A stretch of DNA of 64,000 bases from Lumbricus terrestris (Eukaryota; Annelida; Clitellata; Crassiclitellata; Lumbricidae), in NCBI GenBank assembly GCA_949752735.1, contig OX457052.1:38860957-38924956 (forward strand), read 5' to 3'. Under the pieces are notes generated by a model. It did not search any database and was not told where the DNA came from. It saw only the letters and a program-made list of their open reading frames with translations. The position numbers and the translations under genes are program-made. The stretch's first letter is position 1. Every line of letters begins with the position of its first letter. This document shows, piece after piece, positions 49,203 to 60,300 of the stretch.

Positions 49203-51751
49203 AAGTGGTAGTGGTAGTGTTATTGGCAGTGGTAGCGCGGCAGCGGCAGCAGCAGCAGCAGCAGAGCAACAGCAGCAGTAGCAGTAGCAGTAGTAGTAGT
49301 AGTAGCAGTAGCAGTAGCAGTAGTGGAATTAGCAGTAGCAATAGCAGTTGTAGCAGTTGTAGCAGTTGCAGTAGCAGTAGCAGTAGTAGCAGCAGCAGAG
49401 CAGTGGTGGGGTGGTGACGGTGGCCATGGCAGTGGTAGTGGCAGTAGGAGAAACAGTAGCAGTTGTAAGATTTGTTGTAGTTGTTGTAGTAGTGCCAGTA
49501 ATAGTAACAGTAGTCATAGTTTTGGAAGTAGTAGTTTCAGTGTTGGGAGCAGAAGTATATTTGGTGGTGACACCATTTCAATTGTAAAAATCATAATCAC
49601 AATTATTTTTGTGTTAGTTGTAAAAGGTAGTCAAATGGAATAATAAAAATAACAGAAATTATTATCGGTATAATTGTTGTTTTTCTATATTAATTTTAAA
49701 TTATTCTAAACATATTACGTTCTTCCAGGTAAATTTTCTATGTCGCCGTGAACCTTAAATAATATTCGTTTTATTGAAAAACCAGTCGACATAACGCGAC
49801 AGTTAACAAGCACAAAGGAGCCGCGAATAAAGCCTAGTAAACGTTTTTTATACGGCATCTGTGTTATGAAGTTTTTATTGTTTTTATTGGTAAGTTCGAA
49901 CATCTCAATGGTATTCATCTGCGGCTGATCTTTCTCTCTGAAGCCTATGTCATTCTTTTTGTTACAGACTGCCTCAGGTTGAAGTTCTCACCAAACACCA
50001 ATTCGATCTGGACCACACTGAAGATCGATTGGGGAGTTGTCATCAACACAGACATCGCAGGTACATTGATCATTGTCTTAGACTCTTTGTTCAGTAGCAT
50101 TGTCTACATTCCCGATAGCAACTTAGAAGTACAATAGAATTCAGCAGCTATGCAATCAGAACTTCGAGTGATGTGCTTCATTAATCTGACTGCAGAATTT
50201 AAAGCAGGCATTGCTCACTTTACGGGGTTTTTCATAGATACGCGAAGAGAAACTCGTATAGTTTAATAGGTTTTTCGTGTTTCAACATTTTTTAAAGAAA
50301 ATTTTGCTTTTGATTTTTTAAATATTGCATTGTTTTATTTCGCAATTTAGTTTTTATGTAGCCTTATTTACTTATTTATCTGTTGTCTGTTATCATTTTT
50401 CATAATTTTATCTAAATTCCTTACTTTGTCTCCGTAGCCTGCTTTCAAGAACTCAGCTAATCTAACTGTCATCATTCATCATCCTGTGAAAATCACATGC
50501 AGTAGGGCCCAACAAGAAACGAAAATTATCAAAGTTGTTTTAGTATCAATAATTCTTAGCCTATAATTACATGTAGACCTATAGACTAAGCTAAAATAAT
50601 AAGTACAATATATAATTAAGTAAGACACATATTCTCTCGAGGATGCACGCACTGGGAGCGCTTCTGAAAGGCTCTTGCTTCGAGAAGCGCTATATAAGTT
50701 GTGAAATACAATACAATGTATGGTCTATACTTACAAAGATTGGATTTTAATTGCACTATGTCAATCAGCATGGACTTGTGCGGAGGTAACCGTATATTAT
50801 ATATTCACAATTTAAATTAGATGATATTATTATCTAATTTAAATTGTGAATATTGAGTAAACTTTATGATATTTCAGGCCTAATATTACTAGGCCTAAAA
50901 TATCCTAAAGTTTGCTCAATTGCTTATTAAATCAAAGTCATAAGAAAAAATCACTGTTGCAGATAAATGACACTTGATCAGTTTTGGTTTAGGGCCTACT
51001 AATAAAGCTGCGTTATTTGCCGATTACGAAAAAATTGCGCAAACGAGGTTTTTGTTTTAAAATTCGGTTTGAGATGTGAGAAAATCAAATTATTTACCAC
51101 ATCTTACCGTGTTCGTTTTGCTGTTTTTTTTTAAACGAAATGACACGAGTGAGCAGAGAGAGAGAGAGAGGAAGAGAGAGAGAGAGAGATTGAGAGACAG
51201 ACAGACAGACAGAGAGATACAGAGACAGAGACAGACAGACAGACAGAGACACAGAGATATAGAGAGACAGAAGACAGACAGACAAACAAACCAATAGAGA
51301 GACGGCTACAAAGCGAGCAAAGGACAGAGTGAGGGCTGGAGGGAGAGTTCAAAAAACCTCAGTGTTCAACAACAGAACCAACTATTTTACGAGTCTTAAT
51401 TGCCAATATTTTCCTTAAACGTCCACCATTTCCATTTCAGTCACCAAACCTAGGACGCTCTGCGTTCCAATCAGATGCCGAATGCCAGGCGTCAAGATCT
51501 GTCTCCAGTTCTCTAACTTCATAGTTGTATCCGGATCGGTTACCGGATGTTCCAGGATCCTGGTCTACTGTCCAGCAGGACTTGTGGCTGTTGTCAGCCT
51601 CGGTTGCTTCAGGCTGCATGGCATCGACACCACAAGACAGGTGGTGGAGGGACGGCAGATGCCAGCGGTGACCGACACAGAACAAGTCAACTTCAATGAG
51701 ATTCCAATGGAGAATTTGTCGCCAGCAGGTTATAAAAATGGAAGGATGTAG
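47885..51751 (+). CDS. DUF4773-type secreted cysteine-rich protein, copy U3 (complete)
   Basis: Coding exons are 47885-47987, 48568-48831, 49968-50060 and 51441-51751, giving 256 residues with an open frame throughout. This is the most compact copy: TATA box at 47085, noncoding exon ending at 47195, and the coding start only 0.7 kb further on. A signal peptide ends VSA before QNDFG; the cysteine domain starts CSCAGLQCTCCQRINIPKLG. Differences from the other copies include CLRLKF in exon 3, GSVTGCSR in place of GWATGCSR, and LHGID in place of MHCID, so the cysteine at residue 214 is lost. Its intron 2 has the most complex repeat (GTA and GTGGTA units). Function is unknown; the protein is expected to be exported. 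Confidence 0.87.
48925..49400 (+). repeat. GTA and GTGGTA repeat, U3 intron 2
   Basis: Pure GTA blocks alternate with a long GTGGTA hexamer block (about 49020-49160), then GCA/GTA triplets. This hexamer expansion is found only in this unit. Confidence 0.95.
50797..50925. repeat. Two adjacent hairpins, U3 intron 3
   Basis: Same double-hairpin arrangement as 20486-20600, with a few substitutions in the second hairpin (ATATCCTAAAGTTTGC). Confidence 0.82.
51157..51290 (+). repeat. GA/GACA microsatellite, U3 intron 3
   Basis: GAGA, GACAGACA and GATA-like units in the same position as in the other copies. Confidence 0.92.
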
Positions 51752-52260
51752 GACGCTGAGGGTCGCGTCCACGTGATTCTGTTCCAGTCTCTACGCTTTC
51801 TCCGTTTTCTACTACAACTGCTGTTAATTAGTAGCCTACTAGGCTACTACAGTAAATAACTGCTGTTGCCACAACCAGTTGGACCTACAACTGGTCACAA
51901 CCAGTTGGACAACTACATGTACAGCTGGTCTCTGTAATCGTTTCTGGCTAGCTTTTCTGGCTTATACATACAATCGCTTTTCAACGATTTCTGTGAATTT
52001 TAGGCAATAATTCGCTTTTGATTCATATTTCTATGACTTTCAGGCAAGTCGCTGTTGGATTTAGTTTATGTTGCACATTAGCAGATTTTTGTCAGATGGA
52101 AATTATGTCTTAATCTAATGTGAATGCGAACTCATTACGAACTGAAAGATCCAGTGACATTAATTTTCATTATATTTGTTTTTCTTCTGCGTCGCAACTT
52201 GCTTTATCTGTTAGAGTTACATTGAGGTAGTTTCCATGTCAACTTAAAGCTTTCAATAAA
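51752..52260 (+). promoter_or_regulatory. U3 3' UTR with AATAAA signal
   Basis: AATAAA at 52255-52260. About 150 bp present in the other units is missing here (around 52110). A LINE fragment has inserted 45 bp after the signal. Confidence 0.58.
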
Positions 52261-52304
52261 TTACTTCTAGATCTCAATTTGTTTGTGTTTCGTCTTATTG
52301 TAAT

Positions 52305-53005
52305 CTAATAATTGTAATTGTAATTGAAACATTTATATAGCGCCGCTCACAGATTCAGTGACCCTCCCGACACAAGCTAGTGCTCCCGCTAACAAATAGT
52401 ATAGTCTTCAGACGTTTACGAAACAGGGGAAGAAAAAGGCCAAGAAGCTCAGAACGTAGCTTGTGAGGAAGGCGGTTCCAACAAGCAGGGCCAACATATG
52501 CGAAGCTTCTGGACTGGGCCGTAGCTCCACGCATGCGCGGGATAACTAGAAGGCCATTAGCAGCCGAGCGAAGGGCAGAGCGGCCAGGAAGAGTGGAGAC
52601 CAAGTTACACAATGCCCGAAGATAAGAGGGGGCTACCCCGAGAAGAGAGTTGCGCATAAGTGTCAGAATCTTGAACTCAATGCGCTGAGGTATAGGAAGC
52701 CAATGAAGAGTGTCCCTAATAAAATCAGATATGTGAGAGAATTTAGGAAGACCAGCAATTAGGCGGGCAGCAGCATTAAGTATTGACTGAAGTTTAGAGA
52801 GGTTAAGGGAGGAGAGACCAGCATAGGCAGAGTTTCCAAAGTCAGCTCTAGAGCAAATCAGAGCATGGACAAGCGCCTTGACCGCTTGAAGGGAGAGTGA
52901 GTGGCGGATAGTACGCAATTGTCGCAGGTGATAGAAGCAAGTTCGAGAGATTCGGTTAACATGGTCAGTAAGAGAAAGGATTGGATCCAGAGTAATATGT
53001 ATAGG
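52305..53005 (-). mobile_element. 5'-truncated LINE fragment (CR1/L2-like)
   Basis: Inserted 45 bp after the U3 poly(A) signal; the other units lack it. On the - strand it ends GGCGCTATATAAATGTTTC followed by AATTAC repeats. Confidence 0.82.
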
Positions 53006-53017
53006 CACTAGTGTCAT
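52355..53017 (-). pseudogene. LINE reverse transcriptase C-terminal fragment, 220 residues open
   Basis: An uninterrupted frame has LQSILNAAARLIAGLPKFSH, DTLHWLPIPQRIEFKILTLM and QSRSFAYVGPACWNRLPHKL. This is the region after the catalytic palm of a CR1/L2-like polymerase; the YADD motif is missing (5' truncation). Younger than the other relics, as it has no stops. Confidence 0.85.
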
Positions 53018-53103
53018 GAAAACTTTTATTTAATAACAACGTAATGATTATCTGCGTTCTTGATTAAATTATCGTGTAATCAGCAACTTAGGTTACCCCG
53101 TCA

Positions 53104-53151
<48 letters not shown>

Positions 53152-53225
53152 CTCACTCACATACAACACATACAACACACACAACACGCGCGCGCACACA
53201 CACGCACACACACGCACACACACAT
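53104..53225 (+). repeat. (CA)n microsatellite after U3
   Basis: CA tract with ACTCACTCACATACAA and CGCGCG interruptions. Confidence 0.95.
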
Positions 53226-53469
53226 TGCAGTCATTACCCCACCATGCAAGCGTGAGTTAGCTTACATGAGTTTTATTAGATTGTCTCCTACATGACTAGG
53301 CCTACATTCGTTTGTTAATTCGAACTAGCAATTGCGCAATAGGATTATATAGTCGCAACAGATAACAGCATGCTTAATAGGAGTAGAATTGACATATGAC
53401 GACATATTGCAAGTCGTCTCAGTCCCATTGCTCGATTTTTAGTCGCCTCCTACAGTGAACTGTATCATT

Positions 53470-53930
53470 TGTATGCCCAACTCAATGTTACTGCTAGATT
53501 GATAACACACGTCTTCTTCAATATCCACGCATCTCTACTTTTATGGCAGAACAACATCACCGGCGAACCTCTCCCTGCCAGTATCCAAGTCACATTTCTA
53601 ATATTAGTTAAATAATAATAATAATAATCTTTTCATTATTTGAGCGCCTGCAAGACGCACTGCGCTTTACATTTACAAGTTATGCGGTAATCTTAATTAA
53701 ACTTAACTTCTTACAGAACAGACAGCTTTGCAATTACAACGGCGCTAATAGCAGCCTACAAAGCATATCCACCCAACGGGGGCTCGAACTCACTACCTCT
53801 CGCACTCTTGGCCAGCGTGTTAACCATTACTCTACCGCCCCCCCCCCCCCCTCTGGGAGTCGATCACAATGGGAGCGCTATGGGAAAGGTCTTTTCAGAT
53901 AGAAACTTTTATAAATGGTCATAATTATGG
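53470..53930 (+). pseudogene. LINE relic of U3, interrupted by a SINE
   Basis: The left part (53470-53605) and the right end (53851-53930, GGGAGTCGATCACAATGGGA) match the relics in the other units. The middle is missing and the SINE 53611-53850 lies at the break. Confidence 0.7.
53611..53850 (-). mobile_element. tRNA-derived SINE, copy 2
   Basis: Same family as 17037-17264: C run at its right end, GAGTTCGAGCC B box near 53780 and A-box-like TAGAGTAATGGTTAAC on the - strand, same body (GACGCACTGC, AATTACAA) and an (AAT)n tail on the left. It sits within the LINE relic downstream of U3 and accompanies loss of part of that relic. Confidence 0.8.
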
Positions 53931-54578
53931 GTCTAGAATACAATACAATTCACATCTGACAAGCGTGAATTACATTGTAAACAACTAAATGCTACTGAAG
54001 ATTGCCAAAACTCAAATAAAAGCTCAATATTCTTCACCAATGAACTCAAAAAACATCCAAAACTCAAAAGCTGTATCCGTAATTATTATATAGGTCTAGT
54101 ACCATAGTATATGTACCAAAAGTCAGCTATGCGCAGAGACTATAATAGTATCAACTCCACATACACGATTGCAAAATTATTAGTCAATGCAATATCTTGA
54201 CTGGTTTCTTCAATCCCGATGAAAAGTCCAAGCGAATAAGCTGATTAAAATAATCAGACACAATTATCTTTAAGAGTCACCAGAGGCGATCCTCGCAGAC
54301 ACGTAGAGCCTATACTTCAAACAACGGACTGGTATATATTCACGATGTTCTGACTGTTCTCATTGAATTGCGATGAAGAAGAACAGTAACAACGGGTGAT
54401 GAGGGCTGGACTGAAGCATTGACTCCAAGGACGGAGCTCCCCCATTCTCATGTGCTAATGATATTCTTCGGAAGCAATGTTTAACATAACGTAACACAAC
54501 ATAACGTAACATAACATAAAGTTAATTGCTTAAATTCATGCTGTGATGAAAAACGCTCTATGTATATTGTATAATTAA

Positions 54579-55563
54579 CCCTCGGGCTACCAAGGGGGGT
54601 GGTTGCCACCTCCCCCCTAGGTTTTTCCAAGATCAAACTTGTTCCGTTTGGAATAAAATTTTGACGTCTTAGGTAGCTGTAGAGGGTTCATTGGCACACA
54701 TTTTGAGCTAAAAATGTTTATGATATAAGCTTACCATACCATTCAAAAGTTATACCCGATATACCCAAGGCACCAGGGGGGTGGATACCACCCCCTTAGA
54801 TTATCGACTATAACTTTTGCGCCCTTTCATATTAAGATACACACATTATACCATTCTATAGAGGGAATATGGGGCTACCTTTCCATGCTCAATGAGTTAT
54901 CTTTTGACAACCGGAAGTGCTCAAAATAAATTAAAATGTATATAAAGGTGTTTTATTTTCATAAAATTGTCATGTTTTTCTATTATAACTTATTCATAAT
55001 TTATATTTTAATAGAAATAAATTATGCCATTCTGTAGAGGATATTTAGGGCTATTTTCTAATACTAAATAATTTGTCTTTTGATGACCGGAAGTGCTCAA
55101 AATAAATTGAAATGTGTAAAAATGTTGGGTTTTTTTACAACGCAAACCCATATGTCTGCGTAAACGTTTCTCAGCAACTATAACATGACATTGTTTTTTT
55201 GTTTTGATTGAACATAAAACAGACTCACTGCTAGTTTTTATAGATGAACATTGGACTTTATTATATGTAAACTATTTTTTATATATAAATAATGTCTAAA
55301 ACACACATAATCTAATATATTCCCTATGCGTAGCCTAAGTATACGTTTTGTGGAATCGACGGGTACTCATGGTAAAAAATTCATAATTTCGAGGTGCATT
55401 CATATTTTCTAAACCTAAATATACCATTTTGTGCAGAAATGAATGCTGAATCCAACGGTGTATTACAAGTTATGATATCTCAAACCAAACCCAAAATCCA
55501 GGGGTGGTGGTAACAACCCTCCCTTGGTAGTCCGTGTTACAAAAAAGTTTGATAGCCTGAGGG
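54579..55563. mobile_element. piggyBac-like MITE downstream of U3
   Basis: TTAA on both sides (54575-54578 and 55564-55567). Ends CCCTCGGGCTACCAAGG and (reverse) CCCTCAGGCTATCAAAC. U1 has the empty site (GGCCTAATTAACTGGTG near 24772). The inside is partly two diverged copies of a block with GACCGGAAGTGCTCAAAATA (or GACAACCGGAAGTG). 985 bp, non-coding. Confidence 0.87.
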
Positions 55564-55567
55564 TTAA

Positions 55568-55932
55568 CTGGTGTTTACGACAGCATGGCATAATAATGAA
55601 TCGAAATGCGAAACCCGGACGCAAAAACGCAAAAAGCCAGCAGACCCGTGTGAAACCATACCACTACGATAATTATTAGAGACTCACAGGGCCTATAGGT
55701 CGTCGGCAATCTAGGTCAGTCGCAGGTTTGCTTGCACCAAAGAATTTATAACATAAAACAGATGTTTAGCGTTTAGATAAGACGGACTCAGCTGCTTTTA
55801 AATATGAACGACATTCTGCTTGTACTGTAACTGTATGCCATCGTCATCATCTGAGATTCAAGAAAACCTCACTGCTGGACATCGTGGATAATTCTTCATC
55901 AAATTCCTATTATAGACGTTGCTCAACTAAAC
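55568..55932 (+). other. End of the array and 5' region of the transporter gene
   Basis: 55568-55690 is array-derived (AATCGAAATGCGAAACCCGG, then CAGACCCGTGTGAAACCATA). From about 55700 the sequence is unique and leads to the transporter ATG at 55933. No clear TATA box was identified. Confidence 0.55.
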
Positions 55933-56791
55933 ATGGAAGCGTCCACAGAAAGACCAGTGCACTTGCGCGACAGTAGTTCCGAGGAAGTGCAATCTCTTCC
56001 CGGATGCAAAGCTTCTGAAGCGGAAGAAGACGAAGCAGTTGACACCGGATGCGGATGGCGTCGTTTCCGGCCGCGGATACTAGGACCCTTTGCGCATGTC
56101 TGGACCTTCATCGTCCTATACATTGTGTTCGCATTCACCCACGCCGTCCAAGGATCGTACCCCATCGCCGTCCTAACCACCCTCGAAAGGCGCTTCAACC
56201 TTCCAAGCTCCCTCGCTGGGTTCCTCGTCAACGCCTCAGTCTTCGGCTACTTCATAAGCATCGTCATCTGCTCGCTGTTCCTCGCCAAAGCGAACAACCC
56301 TCGACTCTTCGCTTGTTGTATGCTCCTCACCTCAATCGGGGCCTTCCTCTACTATCTTCCTCACATCGTCTGCGCAAACGGAAATGACGCAATCAGCACG
56401 GCGCATGCGCGAACCTCCTACAACGTCACTCGACCGGAGATGATGGGAAGTGGGGCGATCCAGCTGTGCGGCGGTGGAGGCAGCAGCAGCGGGTCCTCAG
56501 GTGGATCTTCAGAGGCTTCGGAGAGAGGGATGTGCAGTGATAGAGATGGGCAGACCACCGCAAGCGATGCTGACGGTGGTGTCTCTTATGTGGTGTCTGC
56601 TGTGTCGATCCTTTTCATTGCCGACTTGGTGCATGGCATCGCTGGGGCGCCAGGGTGGGTCGTCGGTCTCGCCTACATCGACGACCACACCGATCCAGAA
56701 CTATCGGCAAAACTCATTGGTTAGAATCTGAATTGTTGTTGTGATGATTGATCTGCATGCAAATGTATCGAATAAATAGGTCCAACTCGAA

Positions 56792-56865
<74 letters not shown>

Positions 56866-57233
56866 GTCTGTCTGTCTGTCTGTCTGTCGGTCTGTCTATC
56901 TGTCTATCTATCCGTCTGTCTATCTGTCTGCCCGTTTGTATGTCTGTCTGTAACAAGCTAATTCCACAGCGAGGTCTATCTGTCTATCCATCCTTCCATC
57001 CATCCATCCATCCATCCATCCATCCATAATCAATACATATATATATCCATCAATAAATGTATCTATATATACATCCATCTATCTATTCATCTATCTATCT
57101 ATATATCTCTTTATCTAGACTATCTATGTAAAATATATCGCACCCTTTTAATATAACTATTCGGATAGGTCACAATCATTCTACTTTCACCATTGTAGCT
57201 GTATGGCCGCGTTACGGCGCTATATAAATTGTC

Positions 57234-57306
<73 letters not shown>

Positions 57307-60300
57307 TAAACTCCATTCTCACCAAGTGACACGTGTCTACAGCACTATTGACCGCAGCATTGAATCCAGTCGAGTGTGATTTTTCACCAACATTGTTCTT
57401 GCAAATTTGAACAGGTTGCAACTTGCATGTATTTTGCATGTTTTAGAGGTGCTATAAAATGGCAATTGCAATGTGTGTGGTTGTAGGTCTGATGTACACC
57501 GTTCGATTGATATCACCGATTGTATCTTTTGCGATGGGTGGATATCTACTGTCGATCCACAGCACCCTCAAAGGTCAGACTGAGGTGACTTCCGCATGGA
57601 TGGTTGGACGGACGGACGGACGGACGGACGGACGGACGGACGGACGGACGGACGGACGGACGAACAGACGGACGGGCGGGCGGGCGGGCGGCTGGATTAA
57701 ACAACTCTCATAAAACAAAAAAACTTTTGCTATAGGAACCGGATCTTGCAAACTGTTGCTGGCTTGAATTATCCAAAATGTAGACCTATAGGTCATAGCC
57801 AACTATATTGAGTGCAGTTTGCTTTTTACACGCGTTCACACTGCAATCGTGTTGGCGATAATAGTTTACTGCAGCGTTTCCCAAAGTGGGTTCCGCGGAA
57901 CCCAAGGGTTCCGCGGGGCGAGCACAAGGGTTCCGCGAGAAGTTGAGGAAAAAAAATTTTTGGGGGAGAAATTTACTGAATAGGTTACAACTTTTCAAGC
58001 CGCTTTTGAAAATGCACTGGAAGTCTGAAACTATAGCGTCAGTCGTCTTTTGTGTTTTTTTCTCATCCGACCTTTCACTGATTATTACAATCCAATATAA
58101 TTAGCCTAATATACTAGTATGTACATTGCATAAGCGTAGACATCACTGCTGAACGTAACGTATTTCAGAGCTTTAGGCCTAAGTCTGAACAGAGACGCAC
58201 TCGCAGTCATCTTTGTTATCGTTATCTTGACGAAACTTGCCTGAATGCACGTTTTAAAAGAATCGCCAAGTCTGATCTTGCAACAGTAACAACAAATAAT
58301 GATTTTAATTTGTTTGTATAAAAATTTGTCAAAATTGAGTAACTTACGTAGACTATAGCTAGTGTTCTAACCTCGTGTATTTAATTTATAAACATGGAAG
58401 TCTTTCCAAACCCACACGATTTTTTTAATGGTTCACAAGAAATCTATCGTTCAGAAATTGCAAATAATATTCAGGACCTGAAAGCAAACTCGGTTAAATG
58501 TTTCCCTTACATGAATTACGATAATAATAGGGTACGAAACCATTAAATGAAGGTAAAAAGCAGCCAACTCTTCTAACGGAGACTACAAACTTCTTATTGA
58601 CTTGTCACGAATGAGGCAGAATTCCAATGAACCTTAACATTCTAACCTGGTGTAGGGCATAGCCTATATACTCTCAGTAGGATCCACAAGTCGTGATTTT
58701 GAAAACAGTGCAATTTAATTTTTCATGATGTAAGAAAAATAAGCTTTCTATAATTTAGTGTATTTAGGTAGGGCTATGGATGCTTACAATTATTAGTAGC
58801 CTTTGCTTCCCGTGCGTTCCGCAGGATTCAATGCTTTCAGTTTAGATTGGGGTTCCGCCAGAAAATATTAGGACGCGAAGGGTTCCGTGGCCCTAAAAGT
58901 TTGGGAAACGCTGGTTTACTGCAACCTTACTCGCGTGACTTATGAAAATGTTTTTTTAAAATGCGGACAAGCTCTCGAACCATTTGGATCCTGTACCAGA
59001 GCTGTAGAGCTATAATAAGCCTACTCTGCATTCAGCAACAGTACTGGCACCGTTTCAGGACAAACGAGTCTCAGCTAAACGTTGCTGATCCTGGGACGGG
59101 CGGGACTTAGGGGACTAATTGGATTACAATTCCTACTAAACATGTATTTGCCAGTGCAAAAAGAAGTTTCTGGAATTCCCCTACCTTTCCCTTCTGTGCG
59201 GGTCTAATAAGTGGGAGGACGGCATTCATATTTGATAATAGGTGCATGATCGTCCAGACAGACTTTAAGCCCTGTGATGTGCCCAATTGATAATTCTAGC
59301 CACCTTTTTGAAAGGTGAAAATGGGCTGGAGCGTATATCTGGTAGGTCTATGCCTTCCATTATGCCTATACCATATGCAGTGCAATGATGCAATAATTTA
59401 AGTATACGGGGAGAAGAAAAGCAACTCAAGAGATTGTTCTGGTAAGGACCCTTGAGTCTGTGAATGGCCACCAATAATAGTTTTCTCTACTTTACTCATC
59501 ACATTTGCGTTGTGCTTCTTACATGCAAGGTTCCAAGGGTTTTTTAGAAGAAATTTGTAGAACTGCACAATCAGCAATTTTTAATCTGGTGTGGTTTTGG
59601 CGGTCAAAATTTCTGGCGACATTTATCTTTGATCGTTTGTCAGAAATTTGTCCAAAAAATGCCTCAAGTCGCTGGCGATAACCAGCTAACCAGATCACGT
59701 GACTATGCTCGGAAATGATTGTTCGTGTTACGGTATCGCATCGTATCATGATTTTATCTGATGCATAACATGAGTTAGCTAACATGTGTAATTGTGTATT
59801 GGCATATTTTCAGACACACAACTTACTCCGAAACATCCTCAGTGGATCGGTGCTTGGTGGCTGGGTTTTCTCGTCAACTCCATCATCAACTTCATCATCG
59901 CTATCCCTATGTCGATGCTCCCCGGGAAACTACGACCGATCAGGAAATCATCTTCCATAGCGGCTTCTCCAGAGAAGGGAATGGCAACGCCGGAGAAAGT
60001 AAAGTGGAAGCAGGACGGGGAGAAGGAGGAGCGTGAGGAGAAGGAGGAGAATGGGGAGAATGAGGAACTCGGAAAGGAAACTGAGAATGGGAATGGAGAA
60101 GAGAGGGCAGAATATAGAAATGGGAACAATGCGAGTGAGACGGGAGAAATTGTAGGAAAAGAGGACAACTGTAAAAAGAAAAAAGATCGAACGGATGGAG
60201 AAGAGGAAAAGAAGAAGGCGAGATTGGAGGAAAAGGAGTTGATGGACCATACGAAGATATCATCCGTTGTTAAATCGACATCTGAAGAACAATCTTCCAT

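Noticed and set aside
56049..56387. 112-residue frame rich in Arg and Pro in transporter exon 1
   Set aside because: Alternative frame of an exon whose main frame has the OATP membrane segments.
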